Source: Anastrepha obliqua (lineage: Eukaryota > Arthropoda > Insecta > Diptera > Tephritidae). From it: 64,000 bases of DNA. Within the stretch, counting starts at the first letter, position 1. Every line of letters starts with the position of its first letter. The stretch lies in NCBI RefSeq assembly GCF_027943255.1, contig NC_072892.1:165046792-165110791 (forward strand), in the 5' to 3' direction. Made by a program: the position numbers and the translations under genes. The notes below the pieces were generated by a model. The model saw only the letters and a program-made list of their open reading frames with translations. It searched no databases and was not told the DNA's origin. Below, in pieces: positions 55,926 through 64,000 of the stretch.

Positions 55926-57969
55926 ATTACTTAATTGCAATGGATATTAGACACCAAATTTCCTTCCAAATGAAACTATTAGGTCGTCCTTAGCTGGAGT
56001 TTCGAACTTTGAACAATTTTTTTTTTTTTTATTATAATTTCTTCACAACTTTCAACTTTAGTCAGCATTTCTAGAATTTTTCTGGGTATGCAGTTTTATA
56101 CAAGAGTTCATTCAATTGTTGTATAAAAGAGTGCATTTGAAAAAAAAATCGTTAGGGGCCGCGCCTTTTCTTCTTGAATTTTATTTGTGGGTATTTCTTT
56201 AGTTTCCAACGACGTTAGCGCTGCGCATAATTAGTTTATAATATAAAAAGTGCTGACAAAAACGTCAAAATAATCGGGAGTACTGCTCGAATTATTTAAA
56301 AAAGCTCGATATACTCAAGTTCTCGTCAGAAAATTATCGAGTAATGAGCATCCAATTGGTACTCGTTGCTCCTTTGCCCGGGTCGTTCGAAAATCTACGA
56401 AAAAAACGACAGCTCTAGTTAAAATAATTCAGGAGTTACGCAAAGCGCTTGTACTAGACTTCTGAGCTCCTGACTCAAACTCCATTTATTTTATTGATTG
56501 GCATTTCACTGAGTGGACTGCTTTCTTCAGTGAACTATTTTGAAACCCTTTAACATAAATAACTTTATTTTCTCTTTTAAATTAATTTAATTTTTTTTAA
56601 TTTAATTTAATTTTTTTTTATTTAATTTTTGCTCGAAATCGTCTCACTGTTCAAGTAAAAACGGGTCTCTTATCTTAGCGCTACATGCGATTTTGCTGGA
56701 ACTTAATCGACGACAATCAACGAGCTCTGTACAACACCATTATCGGTAGCGCAGTGCCAAACTACAACAAAAGCAACATACTTTGCAATTGTTTGCAACC
56801 AGCCAATCGAATGTCAAGTGCTTGCATTACCTGTGCGGCGCACACAAGAACACATAAACATTCATACATACATTCATACATACATACATAGAAGTGCAAA
56901 CATACATATATTCATCCATGTACATACAAATATTTAATTCACCTTTTCGCCTACTCACCGGCTGCGCCATAATTGCCTTCGCCTCGCTACTTCCACAAAT
57001 ACTCGGCAACTTTTTTTCTCTTCGCTCCACTCGCTGTGCTCTTCACTCTTACTCGCCATGTGGTTTACCATCCCCTGCGGACCTTATCGAGTAGCCAGCC
57101 GCCTATACACATGACTTGTGTGTGTTATCTTGCATGTCCTGCTATGCCTAAGTATGCTGCCTATTATTCTTCCCTGTTTGTCCTTTAGGTGATTTTACAA
57201 CTTTGATTTGTTACCTACTTTCCGAGTACTACACACAAATATTCTCTCCAATGCCAGTGAGAAGGTGAGCAGGTGTTGGTTAGTCAAACATTTTGCTTTA
57301 ATATTTTTACTTTTCAGCTAACGATTTTTATGACCTGTTGCAACAGCACCGATACGGAAAATTTTATCGTTTAAAGCAAAGCTGGTAGGATAACTGTGTG
57401 CGAGGAAAATGCGAAACAAAAAAGAAATGAGAGAAGGGAAAAAGAGTCTGTTGCAGCAGATTTGTTAAGGTCTTTAAGCCGTATTTGTCTGAAGCGTGAA
57501 AATTCACTGTTTTTCTTATTTAACAATGACAATAAACGCACTTGTGATTTCTACCAGCACTGAAACCTGTGCAGCTGTGTTTGTGTGAGTTTCAAGGCAA
57601 TGATTATCATTCGTAGGTGTTAAGGCAATGATTTTCGTAGAGGTGTAGTTAAGGTGATTGAGTTTCATTGTTTCATAATATTTATTTAGGAATTATAAGT
57701 TAATAGATTTTCTTCTTCTTTGACAAACTGAAGGGAAAATTTCGTTGCTGCTTTGTTTGATTTCATTCACAAAAACATTTACCTTCGTGAATTTGCCATT
57801 TATGAATGGTTTTAGTGTCTTATTGATATTTGACAGGACGCCTTTGTTGGTTGGCTATTTTGAGTTTACTATATACAGCTATGTTCATATAAATAGCGCA
57901 CTTATAGTGTCCTCTATACGAATTGTTATTTCTTAGAAAATTAACCGATTTTCAGCATAATTTTGTATG
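55926..57969. other. Non-coding stretch
   Basis: No gene recognised. (AATTT)-rich low complexity near 56575-56630, CATACATTCATACATACATA near 56865-56890. Short open frames here lack motifs. Confidence 0.4.
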
Positions 57970-58390
57970 TCAGTGCTGTGAAACATTTCTCTCTAATATC
58001 GGACAACGTACTTCATCTTGATTGTATTTTCTTATGGTACTCCAGTCTACTATGTTTCGAGCCCCGGCGAAGTTGATCAGCCGCCGTCCGTTAGCGGATG
58101 TTTCGTTGTGCAGGCTGAATCTTTCGACTGTGCGACCGAAAATTCCCTTCTTGTCCACTCTGCCATTGAAGGCGCCAAGCACGATTTTTATGCCGTGGAA
58201 GAAGCAGCGCTCATAGAAGGAATCTTTGGTCGCATCGTCCTTATCTTCCATCGGGGCGTGGGCACAAATGAGCGAGATGTTTTAAAAAAATTTCACTTTG
58301 ATGCGAATTATTGCGAGACGCTCCTCCACCGGAGTGAACGACAGTACTTGGCGACGAAATCTCTCTGCAACTATAGAAGGTGAAGTCCAA
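57970..58390 (-). mobile_element. LINE endonuclease-domain fragment
   Basis: Minus strand: VAERFRRQVLSFTPVEERLA IIRIKVKFFKNISLICAHAP MEDKDDATKDSFYERC, KIVLGAFNGRVDKKG, SLHNETSANGRRLINFAGAR, the order found in the apurinic-like endonuclease of 'endonuclease-reverse transcriptase' LINEs (KFFN.SLI..HAPTEDKDD; LGDFNAKVG; NG.RLI.FA). The usual GDFN is GAFN, so a catalytic aspartate is lost. One frameshift near 58250. Confidence 0.82.
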
Positions 58391-59015
58391 AATAAGCAAG
58401 ACTGGAGTAATAAAAATGTTTTCTTATGGCGCCATCTTCTTAATGAGTTAGTGCTTGGAAGTTACATCCCTAGTTGAGTTCCAGTAAAAGTTTGGTGACA
58501 TTCGATTCAGTGGAAGCGAAGTTATTGCGTCTAAAGTATCAGTATCTTTGTGTCATCGGTACAAAAATGAGTTTCGAACAAACAGCTCATATCAAATTTG
58601 GTTTTAAAATCGGTAAAACGTTTACAGAAACATTTAAGTTGACGAACAAAGTTTGTGGCGATGATTATCTATCTCGTGCCAGAGTTCATGAGGGGTTTAC
58701 ACGTTTCAGAGATGGTTGTGAGGACATAAATGACAATGAACATACGGGCCGCCCAAAATCAGTAATCAGCGAAAAATCCATCGAAATTGTGCGTAAATTT
58801 ATCAAAAATTAACTGAAATCGTCATTCAAATTTATGGAGTCGGAGTTGAGTATCTCTAAAACATCGATTTATCGCATTTTAACTGATCATTTGGGCGTTT
58901 CAAAAATTAAAGTAAATGCTCATTTGTTTTTACGATTCTAAGGGAATTTTCCACAAGGAGTTCATGCCAACGGGCCAAACCGTCAATCTAATTTTCTATC
59001 TTGGCGTTTTGGCCA
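58391..59015 (+). mobile_element. Mariner N-terminal fragment, broken
   Basis: MSFEQTAHIKFGFKIGKTFT (start 58567), LTNKVCGDDYLSRARVHEGF TRFRDGCEDINDNEHTGRPK, EKSIEIVRKFIKN-stop, LSISKTSIYRILTDHLG (helix-turn-helix), then after a deletion FYDSKGIFHKEFMPTGQTVN LIFYLGVLA. The first catalytic block is missing in the deletion. It ends where a minus-strand LINE fragment begins near 59016. Confidence 0.8.
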
Positions 59016-59255
59016 TCTATAAGGCTTGCACCGACATCCTGAAGGACATTCCGGTGACCTGAAACACTCTTTCGAAAAGCTTTTAGATCGCGCAAAACAG
59101 TGTATCGAGGACAGCGGGCTCAGTGATGTCAGCCTTTGTTCTCGGCCCGAAATCAACGAGGCCAAGGCCCTAATTACCACTTTGCTGTCGAAGTAGATAT
59201 TAGCATCCTTTACAGTAATTACAAAAGCAAGCAACCAAATGTGTTATATTCCAAT
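59016..59255 (-). mobile_element. LINE RNase H fragment
   Basis: Minus strand: VITVKDANIYFDSKVVIRALASL, the RNase H aspartate block (usually YSDSQ.AI.AL), followed by decayed sequence. The equivalent VIAVKDVNI occurs in the 32249-32985 copy. Confidence 0.6.
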
Positions 59256-59924
59256 ATTCAGAGCTTTGTATAATTGTAGATATTGAAGTGTTATTTATTT
59301 TTCCCTTTTTTTTTTTTTTTTTGTTTTTATATAACAGAGCAAAAGTCACTGTTTTCCTAGGTCACCTAAAAAAAATATTCATTATATGTCTGCTGTTATG
59401 GGGAAGTGCCCTATTTCCCTGTCCATAGCTGTATGAATGTATATGTATGTATGTATATGTGGTTCATATGTGTAATTATAAGCCATAAAGGGATTGGAAT
59501 TCAGTTTCATATTTTTTGTTGCAACTATTTTTTGTATCTTCAATGATTTTTTTCGTTTTTGATATTTTATGCTTTCACTGAAATTCGACAAATTTATGCA
59601 GCTGTTGAAATTGTAGTCGTATAAATGCATACCGAATTGTTCAAATGTAGAGAAGTATCTTTTTGAATTGTTTGGTATTTTGCTAGTGACAGCCTTTCCT
59701 AGCTCAAAATCTTGACAATCAGACAATGACAAACCTTTGCGATACAAAATTAATCGTTTGACGCTCGAAAAATCTTTCCAAAATAATTGAAAGAAAGGTT
59801 TGGAGAACATTTTTCGCTCAGCGGCTAAATTATCCGCTTAACCGCTTTGGGACACTTATGACCCGCCTATAAAAATAATCAACACTTCATAAGATATCAA
59901 CTTACTTTCTACCTTCGAGAATAT
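59256..59924. other. Non-coding stretch
   Basis: T-run at 59309-59323 and ATATGTATGTATGTATATG near 59438. A 142-codon minus-strand frame (59382-59810) has no known motif. Confidence 0.4.
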
Positions 59925-60800
59925 TTTTTCGCAAGGAATTTCTTAATGAAAATCCCTTCTAGACTGGTCTGGCTTGAAGAAGATCCAACACCCAACACAC
60001 CCGTTAAGATCTACACGGACGGATCTAAAATGGACACCGGTGTAGGATCAGGGTTATATTGCGAAGAGCTTTCTATCAGTGAATCCTTTAAACTACCGGA
60101 TCACTGTAGTATTTTTCAAGCGGAAATAAACCCTATTCATGAAGCCTTAAAATGGTTAAAGATAAACAGAATATCATCCAAAGATATCTGCTTCTACGAG
60201 CCCTGGATGCATACCAAACAACATTAAGGAGTGTCTTACGTTGTCGCCAATCTCTAAATGGCCACAGAGATATACAGGGAATTGTAGGGCACACCAACTT
60301 GCAAGAGAAGGTACCAGTATTCCAGACATAAGTAATTTTATGGAGATACCTTTCGCAACTTGTAAGCTTCTTATTAAAGATGCACTAATCAGTTCTGTAA
60401 ATCAAAGATGGATTAGTGTCAATACCTGTGAAATTGGCCATGGCTAAATCTATGTCAATCCAAGAGTATTATAAAACTGAGTATGCTTCAAATTAGGACC
60501 TTAGTAGGGGCTCTCACAGGACATCGTCTCATAGGAAATCATGCAAGAAGATTAGGTGTTTATATGCATGATTTCTGTCGTAGCTGCAGAAATAAGGAGG
60601 AGTTGGGAACAATTCAACACCTTTTCTGCACATGCCCAGCTCTAGCCAGAACCAGGAACCGACATTTAAGATCCTACTTCTTAACGAATATAGATAATCT
60701 ATACATTTTAAGGATCAACAACCTTTTATGCTTTGTCAAAAGTTCAGGATGGTTCAATATGGAAAGGGAAATGTAGCTCAGCCCCCGCGGCAATAATTAT
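59925..60800 (+). mobile_element. LINE RNase H to zinc-finger tail, plus-strand member of an inverted pair
   Basis: MKIPSRLVWLEEDPTPNTPV KIYTDGSKMDTGVGSGLYCE ELSISESFKLPDHCSIFQAE (RNase H, DEDD residues visible), KDICFYEPWM (aspartate block damaged), a ~40-bp deletion before GHRDI, CRAHQLAREGTSIPDISNF, then LTGHRLIGNHARRLGVYMHD FCRSCRNKEELGTIQHLFCT CPALARTRNRH (zinc finger) and WFNMEREM-stop. It corresponds to the minus-strand copy at 62040-63190 with high similarity. Confidence 0.87.
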
Positions 60801-62039
60801 CGTATTTAATGTTGAAATGCAACCGTGAATGAATTCAAATATTCACGCAAGTCTGTACAACACTAAATGTAAAAATTTTAAAAACAGCATCAATAGAAAT
60901 TCGTACTTAAGTTTTCTTCTTTAAAGAGCACACAACAAATAAATCGAATTAGTGAGCTATAACGAAAAGACTGTGCCTTTTTTATTTGGAACTGTACTTC
61001 TATAGCGCAGAGATCTGTACAACATTCAAAAATAATTTATCGATTTATTTAAAAAAAAAAAAAATTGTACAATAATTCTAAAATTTGCTACCACCGCTAA
61101 ACGTAGCGCCAGCTGTTTATCTATTTCGCTTGTTTGTTTTTTTGTTTGTTAAATTTTTTCTCGATATTCTTATTTTTCCGTACTTGTGAAAAAATGCATG
61201 ATTAGATTGGGAATTCGTTCGTGTATCTATGTATGTATGTATGAAGAGGTATATGTGCATTTAGATAATATTCCCGCTTATCACCGACTCATAGAACCAA
61301 AATACATTGAGACCACAAATATTCAACCTAAAGAAAGTACCGTCAAAATAAAAGAGATAAGTAGTATAGAGATTAGTTTGCAGATACATTTCAAGTGTTC
61401 GTGCATGCCTACCGCTACTTACGAATATACGAATGAGTGTGTAGGTCAGTAAGTATATCAAGGTTAAGTTAAAGTAGAGCAGATTTAACAAGTTAAGATA
61501 GCTATGCCATATCATATCTTAAGGTACTTTTACGGAAAGATAAAAAACGATGCGCACATGAAGGAAAGGGTGGACCTACTAAATATTAATGTTTATCAAT
61601 TTTTATTTATTTGTACTGATTTATTAATAAAAGAACATTGCTTCACTTTTTAAAACAAAAAATTTAGTAATTAATTGGGTGCGTAATACTTTTAGCCATG
61701 GCTAACTATTTACATATGTACCTATATACAAGTAAATATATTGTCCAATATCTAAGCAAAGAATTACAATCGAATTTTTATAAACTTGAGCATTTCGGCT
61801 CTTCGGAGACGGCTCACTAGCGGAGTGTGACAGATTAAGTTAGAATTTAGACAGATTTAATGGCACGAAGTATACTTATTGTGCAACTTTATAAAGACAA
61901 TGAGATCAACAATTGAAACAATTATGACTCTTTGTGCAAATATTAGAAACAACGAAGCTAGGTTAGATTAGGTTTGGCAGCCGCATCGCAAATAGAGACA
62001 GCGATGCCACTTAGGCCACGAAATGGATCCGTTGTGTGC
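60801..62039. other. Spacer between inverted LINE copies
   Basis: AT-rich, non-coding. Short ATGTATGTATGTATG at 61224. An A-run at 61050-61063. No gene recognised. Confidence 0.4.
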
Positions 62040-63190
62040 CGCAGGAGCTGAGCTACATTTCCCTTTCCATATTGAACCATTCTGAGCTTTTGTTGATACC
62101 TAAAGTGCATAGATTATCTATATTCATTAAGAAGTAGGATTTTAAAAATCGGTTTCTGCTTCTGGCTAGAGCTGGGCATGTGGAAAAAGGTGCTGAATTC
62201 TTTAAAAATCCTCCTTATTTCTCCAGCTAGGACAGAAATCATGCATATAAACGCCTAATCTTCTTGCATGATTTCCTATGAGACATTGTCCTGTGAGAGC
62301 CCCTACTAAGGTCCTAATTTGAAGTCTACTCAATTTTATAATGCACTTGGACAGACATAGATTTAGCCTTGGCCATGTTTGTCTAGCAATTTCGCAGGTA
62401 TTGACACTAAACCATATTTGATTTACAAAACTGATTCGTCTTCTTCTTAACTGATTAGTGCGCCCTTAATGAGAAGCTTACAAGTTGCGAGAGGTATCTC
62501 CATAAAATTACTTATGTCTGGCATGCAGGTACCTTCTCTTGCAAGTTGGTCTGCCCTACAGTTCCCTGGTATATCTCTGTGGCCTGGGACCCAGCATAAG
62601 ATTATACGATATTGTTTGGGCATCTCATTTAGAGATTGGCGACAACATAAGACACTCCTTGATGTTATTTGGAATGCATCCAGAGCTCGTAGGGCAGCTT
62701 GGCTATCTGATAGAATGCAGATATCTGTTGATAATATTCTGCTCTGAGCATTTTAAGCCTTCATGAATAGCGTTTATGTCTGCTTGAAAAATACTACCGT
62801 GATCCGGTAGTTTAAAATATTCGCTGATAGAAAGCTCTTCGCAATATAACCCTGATCCTACACCGGTGTCCATTTCAGATCCCTCCGTGTAGATTTCAAC
62901 GGGTGTGTTGGGTGATGGATCTTCTTCAAACCATTCCAGTCTAGAAGGGATTTTCATTAGGAAATTCCTTTCGAAGCAGAGAATGGGAGGGTGCTAGTCA
63001 CAATCACTGGGTATATCCGTATAGGAGTCTAAAATGGTTGAATGTCCATGTGGGAATGTCCATTGCGAGCTCGCTTTGAGCCTTAAAGCGGAATAGGTCG
63101 CTGAGTATTTGCAGAAGAGATCATCCATGGATATCGTGGTTTTCATGACGCCACATATTGCTAATTCCAACAACGAAGCTACCACACTTT
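62040..63190 (-). mobile_element. LINE RNase H to zinc-finger tail, minus-strand member of an inverted pair
   Basis: Minus strand: YSALRLKASSQWTFPHGHST ILDSYTDIP (linker after the RT), MKIPSRLEWFEEDPSPNTPV EIYTEGSEMDTGVGSGLYCE (RNase H; first aspartate changed to glutamate), FKLPDHGSIFQADINAIHEG, ADQLAREGTCMPDISNF in another frame, GHCLIG/MQEDxAFICMIS in shifted frames, and the same 3' end as the plus copy (WFNMERE). It extends further at both ends than the plus copy, with a 3' tail to about 61960. Same family, opposite orientation. Confidence 0.85.
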
Positions 63191-64000
63191 TATTTTTTAA
63201 AGCTCGTCTTCAGCGATTATTGACGTATGAAAGCCGCAGCGAAGTTTGTCATTTACATACAGAGAAAAAAAATCTCCCTTTTGTGCTCTACTTAGAGTGA
63301 AACATAGTTTTTAAGCGATGAATTGGAACTGTATTTCCAGTGAAGGAACTGAAACAGTAGATTTCGCTGCAAACAAATAAGAGTTGAAAATTGTATGTAG
63401 CACTAAGGAATTCGAAAATGTAGCAACAAAAAAATGAAATGATAAAAATTTTAAATTAAAAAATTCTGACGATGCAAAACAACGCCGCATTGTGGCCAGA
63501 GTCGCCAGTACTTTTTTCTTCTCTAGAGAGGTTGGACTAGCGGCAAACTAGGGAATATCTAAATAGCTCCAGGCAACGCAGGAAACACTAGTTAGGAGTT
63601 GCGAGCTTTACCTACTTAGGAAATACAACTAAAAGAATTTCAGCCTTGAAATGAAGTCGAACATAATTCTTGCCAAGCAATGACATTTTCGTATTGGTCG
63701 GAAATTCAAAATCAGAACTCTATTCTCGGCAAAAAAAAACACTCGCTACAAGTCTCTTAATGTGTCCGTCTTTGCGAGTATATGACATAGAAATTATTAG
63801 ACGTTGTTCAGAGCGGTTGCGGGGCAATTTTGTACAAGTGGGCTGGGCAAAGGGTAAACAAAAGGATAGATATTGAATTGTATAAGCTTTATAAGGGCAT
63901 GCACATTGACTGCTAACTACTAACGACGGACTACTGACTATTCCTTTTCGATTTTTGACAATTGACTAAGCACTACTGACCATTGCCTATTGACTAATCA
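63191..64000. other. Unrecognised; possible LINE RT remnant near 63600-63660
   Basis: SFTYLGN and EMKSNIILAK in nearby frames (plus strand) resemble the F.YLG...... E...RI..AK block of endonuclease-RT LINEs, but intervening residues are missing. The last ~100 bases carry short direct repeats of ACTGACTA/ATTGACTAA type. No gene seen. Confidence 0.3.

Overview
This window reads as an AT-rich, repeat-choked, non-coding stretch of a higher-dipteran genome, most likely a tephritid fruit fly. That placement is inference. It rests on the density of mariner and DD41D (rosa-like) transposons, truncated LINE tails, a tRNA-derived SINE, and (CATA)n/(ATGT)n microsatellites scattered through AT-rich DNA. 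I found no convincing host exon, rRNA or genuine tRNA gene. Every recognisable coding sequence is a transposon or retrotransposon remnant, and all but a few are broken by stops, frameshifts or deletions. The segment could be intergenic or a long intron.

Layout. 1-4.4 kb: a LINE tail, a degenerate ~115 bp tandem array split by a TTAA-flanked piggyBac-like MITE, and a LINE reverse-transcriptase tail. 4.8-9.1 kb: a mariner fragment, then a nest of a full-length mariner and a deleted mariner inside a 'CAAGGTGGCGC' inverted-repeat element. 10.9-17.9 kb: a repeat with GGGG/CCCC ends, a SINE, a second TTAA-flanked MITE carrying three perfect 18-bp palindromes, a 5' half mariner, and a DD41D-like element with a duplicated 3' end. 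20.1-21.7 kb: a full-length mariner with a SINE in its 5' region. 24.4-28.5 kb: a young Jockey-type LINE insertion, a SINE, an RNase H-type LINE tail, a near full-length DD41D element and another SINE. 32-38.4 kb: a LINE tail, a 134-bp direct repeat, two SINEs, a DD41D element and a LINE tail. 39-44.6 kb: an internally deleted mariner, a 36-bp minisatellite, two LINE tails, a nested repeat/DD41D pair and a SINE. 46.3-52.6 kb: a DD41D element abutting a 3' half mariner, a chimeric SINE, a deleted mariner and a LINE tail. 53.3-63.2 kb: a 225-bp MITE, LINE tails, a LINE endonuclease fragment, a mariner N-terminus, and two LINE tails in inverted orientation.

There is no operon or pathway here. 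The biology is transposon ecology: at least eight copies of one SINE family, about seventeen 5'-truncated LINE remnants (roughly twelve on the minus strand), nine mariner copies, five DD41D-like elements and several MITE-like elements. The most informative points are datable nestings (SINE in mariner with a 12-bp duplication; DD41D insertion whose empty site survives in a paralogous repeat), the palindrome-bearing TTAA MITEs, and a strand-biased TE graveyard that could be tested as a piRNA source locus. All family calls are from reading conserved motifs by eye; no database search was run.
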